A stretch of 64,000 bases of DNA, taken from Nitratireductor thuwali (GTDB taxonomy: Bacteria; Pseudomonadota; Alphaproteobacteria; Rhizobiales; Rhizobiaceae). This document shows, in pieces, positions 7,900 to 16,704 of this stretch (the stretch's first letter is position 1; every line of letters begins with the position of its first letter). The notes beneath the pieces are model-generated. The model worked only from the letters and a program-made list of their open reading frames with translations, ran no database searches and had not been told where the DNA came from. The stretch is from contig NZ_CP030943.1 in NCBI RefSeq assembly GCF_036621415.1, forward strand, positions 1 through 64,000. The letters are read 5' to 3'. Both the position numbers and the translations under genes were made by a program.

Positions 7900-8826
7900 T
7901 CAGAGCTTTTCGATCAGCTCGGGTACGGCTTGGAAGAGGTCAGCCACAAGGCCGTAGTCGGCGATCTGGAAGATCGGGGCGTCCGGATCCTTGTTGACTG
8001 CGATAATGATCTTGGAATCCTTCATCCCTGCAAGATGCTGGATCGCCCCGGAAATGCCCACTGCAACATAGAGCTCGGGCGCCACAACTTTGCCGGTCTG
8101 GCCGACTTGCCAGTCGTTCGGCGCGAAGCCGGCGTCGACTGCGGCCCGCGAGGCGCCCACTGCTGCGCCGAGCTTGTCGGCTAGCTTCTCGATCAGGGCG
8201 AAATCTCCTTGCGAGCCGACGCCGCGGCCACCAGAGACTACGACCCCAGCAGACGTCAGTTCGGGGCGATCGCTTTCAGCCATCTTGTCCCCGACCCATT
8301 CCGACAGGCCCGGATCGCCAGGCATAGCCACCGTTTCCACCTTGGCCGGACCGCCTTTGCCGGCGGCCTTGAAAGCCGAGGTTCGGAGGGTCACGACCTT
8401 CTTGGCGTCTTTCGATCTCACCGTCTGGATTGCGTTGCCGGCATAGATCGGGCGCTCGAACGTATCCGCATCGACAACGCCCGAGACATCGGAGATCACC
8501 ATCACGTCCAGTAGCGCGGCCACCCGCGGCATCACGTTCTTGGCGTCGGTGGTGGCCGGGGCCATTATATGCGAATAGTCGCCCGCGAGGCTCACGATCA
8601 TTGCCGCAGTCGGCTCGGCCAGGCGGTGGCTCAGCGCCGGATGCTCGGCCACCAGAACCTTCGCCACGCCCTCGATCGTCGCGGCTGCCGCGCCGGCGGC
8701 TGCCGCCGAAGCCCCGGCGCAGAGCACGGTGACCTCGCCCAGCGCCTTGGCGGCATTCACCGCCTTGGCGGTGGGGTCCAGCGCCAGTTCGCCGTCATTT
8801 ACTTCGCCCAGCAGAAGAACAGCCAT
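7900..8826 (-). CDS. etfA: Electron transfer flavoprotein, alpha subunit
   Basis: 308-residue ETF alpha subunit, which with EtfB carries electrons from acyl-CoA dehydrogenases to ETF-ubiquinone oxidoreductase. The C-terminal FAD domain is clear: [12 protein letters not shown], then [16 protein letters not shown] and [16 protein letters not shown], the ETF-alpha signature. The ATG at 8826 overlaps the etfB stop by one base (TGATG), so the subunits are translationally coupled. The genes lie at the downstream end of the ABC-transporter/crotonase operon. The window has seven ACAD genes that could use this ETF. Confidence 0.95.
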   Translation of the reverse strand: MAVLLLGEVNDGELALDPTAKAVNAAKALGEVTVLCAGASAAAAGAAAATIEGVAKVLVAEHPALSHRLAEPTAAMIVSLAGDYSHIMAPATTDAKNVMPRVAALLDVMVISDVSGVVDADTFERPIYAGNAIQTVRSKDAKKVVTLRTSAFKAAGKGGPAKVETVAMPGDPGLSEWVGDKMAESDRPELTSAGVVVSGGRGVGSQGDFALIEKLADKLGAAVGASRAAVDAGFAPNDWQVGQTGKVVAPELYVAVGISGAIQHLAGMKDSKIIIAVNKDPDAPIFQIADYGLVADLFQAVPELIEKL

Positions 8827-9584
8827 CACACCAACCCCCTCTCTTTGAGTTTCGCCACCAGCGTATCGACATCCGGCACGATCTCGCCGGCCTGGCGCGC
8901 TTCCGGCTCGGCGGTCTTCACCACTTCGAGCCGCGGGCTCACGTCGACGCCGTAATCCGCCGCCGTCTTCTCGTCGAGCGGCTTCTTCTTGGCCTTCATG
9001 ATGTTCGGCAGCGAAGCATAGCGGGGTTGGTTGAGGCGCAAATCGACGGTCACGATCGCCGGCAGCTTGACCTTGATCGTCTGCAGCCCGCCGTCGACCT
9101 CGCGGGTCACCACGGCACTGTCGCCCTCGACCTTCACTTCCGAGGCAAAGGTCGCCTGGCTCCAGCCCAGCAGCGCTGAGAGCATCTGCCCGGTGGCATT
9201 CATATCGTTATCGATCGCCTGCTTGCCGGCGAGCACCAGGTTCGGCTGCTCCTCGTCGATCACCGCCTTCAGGATCTTCGCCACCGCCAGGGGCTCGATG
9301 TCCTGATGCGCATCTGCGGCCGCCACAATCAGGATCGCGCGGTCCGCCCCCATCGCCAGCGCCGTCCGCAGCGTCTCCTGCGCCTGCTTCACCCCGATCG
9401 AAACGGCCACGACCTCGTCCGCCGTACCCGCCTCCTTCAGACGGATCGCCTCCTCAACCGCAATCTCGTCGAAAGGGTTCATCGACATCTTCACATTCTC
9501 GAGATCGACACCGCTCCCATCCGCCTTCACGCGAACCTTCACGTTGTAGTCGATCACGCGTTTGACGGGCACGAGCACCTTCAT
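8826..9584 (-). CDS. etfB: Electron transfer flavoprotein, beta subunit
   Basis: 252-residue ETF beta subunit, the AMP-binding partner of EtfA. It begins [20 protein letters not shown], and the ETF-beta pattern [25 protein letters not shown] is near the middle; the C-terminal [18 protein letters not shown] arm that wraps the alpha subunit is present. A ribosome site GGAGAAAC precedes the ATG. A 41-bp gap separates it from the upstream crotonase gene, short enough for cotranscription, although a separate constitutive promoter could also exist. Confidence 0.95.
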   Translation of the reverse strand: MKVLVPVKRVIDYNVKVRVKADGSGVDLENVKMSMNPFDEIAVEEAIRLKEAGTADEVVAVSIGVKQAQETLRTALAMGADRAILIVAAADAHQDIEPLAVAKILKAVIDEEQPNLVLAGKQAIDNDMNATGQMLSALLGWSQATFASEVKVEGDSAVVTREVDGGLQTIKVKLPAIVTVDLRLNQPRYASLPNIMKAKKKPLDEKTAADYGVDVSPRLEVVKTAEPEARQAGEIVPDVDTLVAKLKERGLV

Positions 9585-9625
9585 CGGCGTTTCTCCTATG
9601 ACTGTTTGAACGTCTTTGGCCGCAA

Positions 9626-10408
9626 TCAGCAGTCCTTGAACCGTGGCGGCCGCTTTTCTTGGAAGGCCTTCATGGCCTCGGGAAAATCATGGGCGCAAAG
9701 GAGCACGCTTTGTGCATCGCGCTCAATCTCCAGAGCCTCGAGGTAGGAGCATTCGGCAGCCGCCCGCATGACACGCTTGGCCGTGTGCATGCCGAAGGCG
9801 GGGTGGGCGGCGATCTCACGCGCGATCTCGATGGCCCGGTTCTCGACCTCGCCGGCCGGCACGCATTCCTCTACAACGCGCAGCTCGCAGGCCGTCCGTC
9901 CATCTATCTCGCGCCCGGTAAGCACCAGCATCCGGGCCACCCCAGCGCCGGCGCGCTGCTGAAGGAGCCAGCTCGACCCGGTGTCGGGGCAGCCGCCGAC
10001 CTTGGCAAAGACCTCGCACAGGCGCGCATCCTCGGCAGCAACGACAATATCGGCCGACAGCGCCAGGCTCAGCCCCGCGCCATAGGCAATTCCATTCACC
10101 GCGGCGATCAGTGGCTTCTTGAATTGATAGGCGGCACGACCGCCGTCGTGGACCGTGTCGACCATCTGCGAGGTGGCGCGGGCGCCCTTGGCGATCTCGG
10201 CGCGGAAGCCGACCAGATCGCCGCCGCTTGAGAAATGCTCGCCTCCGGTCATCACCACGGCACGTATCGCGTCTTCCTTCTCGGCCTGCCGCAGATTGGC
10301 GATGAGCGCCTCGACGAATGCAATGCTGTAAGGGTTGCGCCGTTCGGGGGAGAGAAAGCGCAAAACGCCCACAGGCCCATCACGATCAAGCCGCATCAAT
10401 TCGCCCAT
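9626..10408 (-). CDS. Crotonase-fold enoyl-CoA isomerase/hydratase, PaaG-like
   Basis: 260-residue enoyl-CoA hydratase/isomerase family protein. The oxyanion-hole regions are SSGGDLVGF and [14 protein letters not shown]. Of the two catalytic Glu residues of mitochondrial hydratase, the first position is Ser (GAGLSLAL) and the second is Phe (CEVFAKVG). The next segment, [12 protein letters not shown], has the Asp and Trp typical of PaaG-type isomerases. It is therefore more likely a double-bond isomerase or ring isomerase than a hydratase. It lies 11 bp from the next crotonase gene in the same operon. Confidence 0.78.
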   Translation of the reverse strand: MGELMRLDRDGPVGVLRFLSPERRNPYSIAFVEALIANLRQAEKEDAIRAVVMTGGEHFSSGGDLVGFRAEIAKGARATSQMVDTVHDGGRAAYQFKKPLIAAVNGIAYGAGLSLALSADIVVAAEDARLCEVFAKVGGCPDTGSSWLLQQRAGAGVARMLVLTGREIDGRTACELRVVEECVPAGEVENRAIEIAREIAAHPAFGMHTAKRVMRAAAECSYLEALEIERDAQSVLLCAHDFPEAMKAFQEKRPPRFKDC

Positions 10409-10419
10409 GCCTATCTCCC

Positions 10420-11202
10420 TTATCGGCCTTGCCAGACGGGCGCGCGTTTTTCGGCAAAGGCCCGCGGGCCCTCAATGGCGTCGTGGCTGGCATAGACCAC
10501 CTCGTGCAGGCGCTTGCCCTCTTCCAGGCCGCCGGCGCAGCCCCGGTCCATGGTCGCCCGCACACTGCCCTTCGCCGCGAGTACCGAAAGCGGTGCGGCA
10601 CCGGCGATCCGCCATGCGAGGTCGCGGGCGCGTTCGCGAACCAGATCAGGCGTGTCTTCCAAATAGTTGGTGAAACCGTAACCGTGCAGCCGCTCTATCG
10701 GCATGAGATCGCCGGTCAGAACGATCTCCATCAGGATAGGCTGCGGCAGCATCCACAAAGCCGGCGCGGCCCAGGGCGAGCCGCGTCCGATCTTGACTTC
10801 GGTGATCCCGATCTTGGTGCCTTTGAGGCCGACCCGCAGATCGCAGTTCAGCGCCAGCATCATCCCGCCAGCCATGAGAGACCCGGTCATCGCGGCAATG
10901 ATCGGCTTGCGACAGCCGCGCATCGTGTCGTGAAAGGGGTCGCGCATCTTGCTCAGGATGTCGACGCCCTCGATGCGCGCGATCTCGGCTGCTTCCTTCA
11001 AATCGAGCCCAGCGCTGAACACGCCGCAATCGGCCGAGGTCAGGATCGCAACCCTGACCGTATCGTCGACCTCAATCCGCTCCCATGCATCGACCAACCC
11101 GTTGGCGGCGGCGACCGACAGCGCGTTCTTGCGCTCGGGTCGGTTGATAGTGACGGTGGCCACGCCACCTTCGACGGACACCTCGATCGGGCTGCTTTCC
11201 AT
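10420..11202 (-). CDS. Crotonase-fold enoyl-CoA hydratase/isomerase
   Basis: 260-residue crotonase. It contains INRPERKNALS at about residues 18-28, the oxyanion-hole segments FSAGLDLKEAA and MTGSLMAGGMMLAL, and one of the two hydratase Glu residues (IGITEVKIG); the other position is Met. The single-Glu pattern is common in isomerases and specialised hydratases. ATG 11202 (MESSPIEV) is preferred; an in-frame upstream start at 11232 would add ten residues that do not look conserved. A strong hairpin at 11251-11280 lies between this gene and the preceding binding-protein gene. Confidence 0.76.
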   Translation of the reverse strand: MESSPIEVSVEGGVATVTINRPERKNALSVAAANGLVDAWERIEVDDTVRVAILTSADCGVFSAGLDLKEAAEIARIEGVDILSKMRDPFHDTMRGCRKPIIAAMTGSLMAGGMMLALNCDLRVGLKGTKIGITEVKIGRGSPWAAPALWMLPQPILMEIVLTGDLMPIERLHGYGFTNYLEDTPDLVRERARDLAWRIAGAAPLSVLAAKGSVRATMDRGCAGGLEEGKRLHEVVYASHDAIEGPRAFAEKRAPVWQGR

Positions 11203-11250
11203 TGCTCGACCCCTCGCAGATTGACCTTGCATGACTGGTGAACCGGCTTA

Positions 11251-11280
11251 TGCCTGCGGGTCGCTCCTGACCCGCAGGCA
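11251..11280. repeat. Strong 12-bp-stem hairpin after the binding-protein gene
   Basis: TGCCTGCGGGTC, 6-nt loop, GACCCGCAGGCA: a perfect inverted repeat 10 bp beyond the stop of the substrate-binding protein gene. No T tract follows on the minus strand, so it is more likely a transcript-stabilising or attenuating hairpin than a full intrinsic terminator. Confidence 0.72.
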
Positions 11281-11290
11281 CGCGGTCAAA

Positions 11291-12541
11291 TCACTCGACG
11301 GTAAATTTCGACGAACTTTCCTTGATCACTTCCCACACCACGTCGGTGTAGTCAGCGCTCCAATCCGTGAGCGGCACCCAAGTCGAGCCGTCCCACTGCT
11401 CGACGCGGGTCTTACCGCCTCCGCCATGGTCTTCAGGTGTCACGGTCACCGGAGCCATGAGGCCGTTGGCGTCGAAGTCTTCAATCGACTCAAAGCCAGC
11501 CTTCACGCTTTCGGGGGTCAGCGGTGAGCCATTCTTCTCGATAGCCACTCGGGCGGCCTCGAGACCCACCGAAAAGATCGCCAACCCGGTATTGTAATAA
11601 ACGTCGCGGACAAGCGATTCGGGGCCGCTGCCTTCGCCCTTCGCGTAGAAAGTATCAAGCATGGTCTTGACGAGAGGCACCTCTTGGCCGCCGGCCACGT
11701 TGGTGCCACGCAGGATTCCCTTGGCCGCTTCGGCGCCGATATTGTTGATATCAACCTCGTTCAGCCAGTTCACCGAGAGATAGCGATCGATCGGAAAGCC
11801 ATTGCGCTTCATCTCCTTGGAGGCCACGACGTGGCCGCCGGCCAGAAGCCAGCTGATCACATAGTCGGGTTTGTCCCGGCGGATCTGGGTCCAGGCGCTT
11901 GCCTGGTCGCTCCCGGGCAGAGGCACTGGATAGAGCTTGAGCTCAAAGCCTTCCTTCTCAGAGAGGGTCTTGAGAATTTCGATCGGCTCCTGACCGAAAG
12001 GATAGTCGAGATAGATGAAGCCAATCTTGACATCACTGAGGTCGCCGCCCACCTGGTTCTTGATGAAAGCGACGTCGTTGGCCGCCTGTTGCCAGTAGGT
12101 TGGTCCGACCGGGAAAATCCAATCGAATACCTCCCCGTCGACCGCATCGCCCCGGCCGACAAAGGATTGCAGCACGATGTTACCGTCTTTCATGGCGCGA
12201 GGAAGAACCGCATTCGTCACCGGGGTCGAAAGGAAGTTGAACAGGAACACGCCCTCGCGCTTCAGTTGTTCGTAGCATTCGACGCCGCGCTGCGGCTCGT
12301 TGCCGTGGTCGCGCACGATCATTTCGACTGGATGGCCTTCTATCCCGCCGCTGTCGTTTGTGTATTTAGCAAGATCCTGCGCAGCCTGCGCGACCTGCGG
12401 TGAGATGAAGGTGTAGGATTTGCTCAGATCGAAGCAAAGGCCGAAGCGGATCGGCTCCTTGTCCTGTGCCGCGGCTGTCTGGATTGCCAGTCCCAACCCC
12501 GCTGCCAGTACAGCGGCAGTCACTCTATTGAAGATAGTCAT
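11291..12541 (-). CDS. ABC transporter periplasmic substrate-binding protein, copy 1
   Basis: 416-residue Leu/Ile/Val-type (Peripla_BP_6) binding protein. A Sec signal peptide ends in AIQTAAAQ at about residue 26, with an AxA-type cleavage site and no lipobox Cys. The mature part starts RFGLCFDLSKSYTFISPQV and has the two-lobe pattern of the family. It is a close paralogue of the next gene (shared RDHGNEPQRGVECYEQLKR, FGQEPIEILKTLSEKEGFEL and MKRNGFPID). Start MTIFNRV at 12541 places the signal peptide correctly. It probably delivers a carboxylate substrate to LivHM/LivFG encoded in the same operon. Confidence 0.88.
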   Translation of the reverse strand: MTIFNRVTAAVLAAGLGLAIQTAAAQDKEPIRFGLCFDLSKSYTFISPQVAQAAQDLAKYTNDSGGIEGHPVEMIVRDHGNEPQRGVECYEQLKREGVFLFNFLSTPVTNAVLPRAMKDGNIVLQSFVGRGDAVDGEVFDWIFPVGPTYWQQAANDVAFIKNQVGGDLSDVKIGFIYLDYPFGQEPIEILKTLSEKEGFELKLYPVPLPGSDQASAWTQIRRDKPDYVISWLLAGGHVVASKEMKRNGFPIDRYLSVNWLNEVDINNIGAEAAKGILRGTNVAGGQEVPLVKTMLDTFYAKGEGSGPESLVRDVYYNTGLAIFSVGLEAARVAIEKNGSPLTPESVKAGFESIEDFDANGLMAPVTVTPEDHGGGGKTRVEQWDGSTWVPLTDWSADYTDVVWEVIKESSSKFTVE

Positions 12542-12577
12542 GTCGAACCTCCCTGTTGGATTTCGCTTCATCATTAT

Positions 12578-12617
12578 CGGCCCGCCGGGCCGGCTTCACA
12601 GGCCGCACGGTGCGGCC
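12578..12617. repeat. Two GC-rich hairpins between the paired binding-protein genes
   Basis: CGGCCC-GCC-GGGCCG (12578-12592) and GGCCGCA-CGG-TGCGGCC (12601-12617) lie in the 90-bp gap between the two binding-protein genes. Neither has a T tract. Like the hairpin at 11251-11280, they may protect the upstream message and raise binding-protein output relative to the membrane genes. Confidence 0.6.
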
Positions 12618-12631
12618 TTCACCTCCTCGCA

Positions 12632-13879
12632 TCACTTGCCGTCGAACTTCGACGAACTCTCCTTTACAACCTCCCAGACGACATCCTGATAGGCGGCGAT
12701 CCAGTCGGTCTGCGGGACCCATGTAGCCCCGTCCCACATTTCGATGCGCGTGCGACCGCCGCCGCCATGATCTTCCGCCGTTACGGTGATCGGCGCCATC
12801 AGGCCGTTTGCGTCAAATTTCTCTATCGCCTCTAGCCCAGCCTTATAGGTTTCGGCGGTGATCGGATGGCCATGCAGCGATACCGCCTGACGGGCCGCTT
12901 CGAAAACGATCGAATACATCGCCAGGCCGGTGTTGTAGAAAACGTCCCGTGTCTTTTCGACCGGGCCATTTCCGTTGTCCTTGTCGTAAAACTCCGACAT
13001 GATTTCCTTGTAGAGCGCGAAGTCCTGACCGCCCACCACATTCGTGCCGCGCTTGAGCCCCTTCGCCGCCGCCGCGCCGATATTGGAGATATCCACCTCG
13101 TTGAGCCAGTTGACCGAGATGTATTTCTCCATCGGAATGCCGTTACGTTTCATTTCCTTTGACGCAACCACATGCGCACCGCCGAGCATCCAGCTGATGA
13201 TGTGGTCGGGCTTGTCCCGGCGCACTTTGGACCAGACCCCCGCCTGGTCGTTGCCAGGCAGCGGAACCGGATAAAGGATCAGCTCGAATCCTTCCTTCTC
13301 CGAAAGCGTCTTGAGAATCTCGATCGGCTCCTGCCCGAAGGGATAGTCGAAGTAGACGAAGCCAACTTTCACACCGGAAAGATCTCGGTCGTGCAGCTGC
13401 TTGATATAGGCGATGTCGTTGGCCGCCTGGCCCCAATAGGTTGGTCCGATCGGGTAGACCCAGTTGAACACCGTGCCGTCGACGGCGTCGCCTCGCCCGA
13501 CAAGCGATTGCATCAGGATGCGCTGGTCCTTCATGGCGCGCGGCAAGATCGCCAGCGACACCGGTGTGGACAGCGTGTCGAAAACAAACACGCCGTCGCG
13601 CTTTAGCTGTTCATAGCATTCGACACCGCGCTGCGGCTCATTGCCGTGGTCGCGCACGATCACCTCCACCTGCGCCCCATCGATCCCGCCCTTCATGTTG
13701 ACGAGATCGGCAAGATCGAGCGCCGCCTGCGAGACCTGTGGCGTAGCGAAGGTGTAGGCCTTGCTCAGATCGTAGCAAACGCCGACTCTGAACGGTTCGG
13801 GATCCGCCGCCTTGGCGGAAGCCGACAGGAGGCCTGTGGCGAGCAAGGCCAAAGCCAGTGTTCTTCCAATCGACTGCAT
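12632..13879 (-). CDS. ABC transporter periplasmic substrate-binding protein, copy 2
   Basis: 415-residue paralogue of the previous gene, nearly the same length and collinear throughout. The Sec signal peptide ends TGLLSASAKA at about residue 24. The mature start is RVGVCYDLSKAYTFATPQV, and the shared ligand-side segments (VGRGDAVDG, YPFGQEPIEILK, VNWLNEVDI) are kept, while segments such as 'HDRDLSGVK' versus 'VGGDLSDVK' differ. A TCCTCCC/GGGAGGA ribosome site precedes the ATG. Two paralogous binding proteins feeding one permease would widen substrate range. It is 33 bp downstream of livF. Confidence 0.88.
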   Translation of the reverse strand: MQSIGRTLALALLATGLLSASAKAADPEPFRVGVCYDLSKAYTFATPQVSQAALDLADLVNMKGGIDGAQVEVIVRDHGNEPQRGVECYEQLKRDGVFVFDTLSTPVSLAILPRAMKDQRILMQSLVGRGDAVDGTVFNWVYPIGPTYWGQAANDIAYIKQLHDRDLSGVKVGFVYFDYPFGQEPIEILKTLSEKEGFELILYPVPLPGNDQAGVWSKVRRDKPDHIISWMLGGAHVVASKEMKRNGIPMEKYISVNWLNEVDISNIGAAAAKGLKRGTNVVGGQDFALYKEIMSEFYDKDNGNGPVEKTRDVFYNTGLAMYSIVFEAARQAVSLHGHPITAETYKAGLEAIEKFDANGLMAPITVTAEDHGGGGRTRIEMWDGATWVPQTDWIAAYQDVVWEVVKESSSKFDGK

Positions 13880-13912
13880 TTTCTCCTCCCGGTCTTGTTT
13901 GGAACAATCAAG

Positions 13913-14731
<819 letters not shown>

Positions 14732-14738
14732 TTGCGGC

Positions 14739-15812
14739 CTATTTCTTGAGTTGATCAAAGGGCCACACCATCAGGTAGTCCCGGATGTTGCCATAGAGCT
14801 TGCCCAGTCCCAGCGGCTCGATCATCAGGATGATGATGATGAGCGCTCCGTAGACCGCGTTCGGGATGTGGGCCAGGGTTTCGATATTCAGCTGCAGCCC
14901 GAGCATCGACGCTCCTCCCGCCACGATGCCGTTGACGATGCCGGGCATCAGCAAGATGAGCGCAACGCCAAAATAGGTGCCAATGATGCTGCCGAGGCCG
15001 CCGACGATGACCATGGCCAGAACCTGGATCGATACGGCGACCGAGAACTGCTCGGGCGCGACGAGGAAAAGGAACGTGACGACAAGGATCGCTCCGCTGA
15101 CCCCGCCGATGAAGGAAGAAGCCGCGAAGGCAACGATCTTGTAGTAGAAGCTGTTGACGCCGAGAATGGCCGCCGCATAGTCCTTTTCGCGCACGGCTAT
15201 CAGCGCGCGGCCCAGGCCGGTACGGCGCAGGTTCAGCATGAAGACCGTCACGAGCAGGCACCAGCCGAAGGCGACATAGTACAGGCCCGCATCGGAGCCG
15301 ATCGGCTGGCCCAGTAGTGCAAAAGTGGGGGCCTGCAGCGAAGCATGTGAACCACCGGAGATTGCCGGCGAGTGGGTCAGCACCCAGTCCATGACGAACT
15401 GCATAGCCAGCGTCGTCAGGGCCAGGTAGAGTCCCTTTACCCGCAGCGCCGCAAAGGCGAACAGACTGCCAATCACCGAGGCGGAAATCCCGCCGATCAG
15501 GAGCGCGAACTCCCAGGGCACGCCGAACCTGGCCGCGTGAACAGCGGAATACGCGCCCACGGCCATCACCGCCGCATAGCCGAGATGCAGTTGGCCGGCC
15601 CAACCCGTCACCAGGTTGAGCCCGAGCGCCGCTGCCGTCCAGACAAGCCATGGCAATATATAGCTGTTGAGATAGAGCGACCCGATAAGGAATGGCGCCG
15701 CCAGGCCGAGCGCCAGGAAGAACAGTGCGACACGCCTGTCGGCCGGCACCTTGTAGAGCCGACTGTCGGATATGTAACTGGTATGATGGACACCAGAGAG
15801 CCGGTAAAACAT
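14739..15812 (-). CDS. livM: ABC transporter permease LivM
   Basis: 357-residue inner-membrane permease with about 8-10 hydrophobic segments. It contains the LivM pattern LGLNLVTGWAGQLHLGYAAVMAVGAY (quoted here only as the TGWAGQLHLG core, about residue 70), LRVKGLYLALTTLAMQFV and the cytoplasmic EAA-like ALIAVREKDYAAAILGV. The frame extends upstream to 15950, but those residues overlap livH in another frame; ATG 15812 gives a 4-bp gap to livH and a normal length. It forms the translocation pore with LivH, powered by LivF/LivG. Confidence 0.93.
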   Translation of the reverse strand: MFYRLSGVHHTSYISDSRLYKVPADRRVALFFLALGLAAPFLIGSLYLNSYILPWLVWTAAALGLNLVTGWAGQLHLGYAAVMAVGAYSAVHAARFGVPWEFALLIGGISASVIGSLFAFAALRVKGLYLALTTLAMQFVMDWVLTHSPAISGGSHASLQAPTFALLGQPIGSDAGLYYVAFGWCLLVTVFMLNLRRTGLGRALIAVREKDYAAAILGVNSFYYKIVAFAASSFIGGVSGAILVVTFLFLVAPEQFSVAVSIQVLAMVIVGGLGSIIGTYFGVALILLMPGIVNGIVAGGASMLGLQLNIETLAHIPNAVYGALIIIILMIEPLGLGKLYGNIRDYLMVWPFDQLKK

Positions 15813-15816
15813 CGCA

Positions 15817-16704
15817 TCAGACCCTTTCGATATCCTGACGGCCAAACAGGCCGTGCGGCCGAAGCATGACCGTGAGAATGAGAACTGCGGCCACGATGAG
15901 GTCACGGCTGCCACCGCCCACCAGCGGATCCAGGTAGGCGGACCCGACATTCTCGATGACGCCTAGAATGACCCCCGCGAGCACCGCACCGAATATGCTG
16001 TCCAGCCCCCCCAGAACCGCTACGGTCAGGCCCTTGAGCAGCAGGAGCGACAGGGACTGATCGACACCCTGGATTTCACCCCATATGATGCCTGCCGCCA
16101 CGGCGACGATGGAAGCGAGCCCCCAGGACCGGCCCACGCCCTGCTCGACGGAAATGCCCACGGACCAGGAGGCCATGTAATCGTCCGCTATCGCGCGCAG
16201 GCGGGTACCTTGGCGAGTACGGAAGAATATGACGAAGACAACGAACGATATCACCGCCACGGCCGCGCCAACCAGGTGGATGCGGCTGATCAGGATCTCG
16301 CCGAGGAAGAGCGGGTCGTAACTGACGCCGAGCTCGACTGAGCGCGAGGTGCCCCCCCAGATAGCAAGCGTCGTTCCACGCAGGAAAATATCGATCCCCA
16401 AGGTCATCATGAGAATCATCACGATCGGCCGCCCCGCAAGCCGACGCAATGCGACCCGCTCGATCCCCATGCCAAGACCGAACATCGCGACGCCGGCCAG
16501 CGGAATCGCCACCCAGAGTGGCAGGCCCGCATCGCGGGCCAGCGCCAGCACGACATAGGCTCCCACCATGGTGAGCCCGCCCTGCGCGAGGTTCGGCACG
16601 GAAGAAGCCTTGTAGATCAGTACCAGGCCGATTGCGAACAGTGAGTACAGCAGCCCGGTGAGAGCTCCATTTACCGCGAGTTCGGCAAGGAAAATCAGTT
16701 CCAT
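15817..16704 (-). CDS. livH: ABC transporter permease LivH
   Basis: 295-residue inner-membrane permease of the LivH type, with about eight hydrophobic segments. Hallmarks are NGALTGLLYSLFAIGLVLIY near the N-terminus, ASSVPNLAQGGLTMVGAY, and the coupling loop TRLRAIADDYMASWSVGI followed by AVLGGLDSIFGAVLAGVILG. It directly abuts the acyl-CoA synthetase stop and lies 4 bp before livM. It is the membrane partner of LivM in the importer. Confidence 0.93.
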   Translation of the reverse strand: MELIFLAELAVNGALTGLLYSLFAIGLVLIYKASSVPNLAQGGLTMVGAYVVLALARDAGLPLWVAIPLAGVAMFGLGMGIERVALRRLAGRPIVMILMMTLGIDIFLRGTTLAIWGGTSRSVELGVSYDPLFLGEILISRIHLVGAAVAVISFVVFVIFFRTRQGTRLRAIADDYMASWSVGISVEQGVGRSWGLASIVAVAAGIIWGEIQGVDQSLSLLLLKGLTVAVLGGLDSIFGAVLAGVILGVIENVGSAYLDPLVGGGSRDLIVAAVLILTVMLRPHGLFGRQDIERV

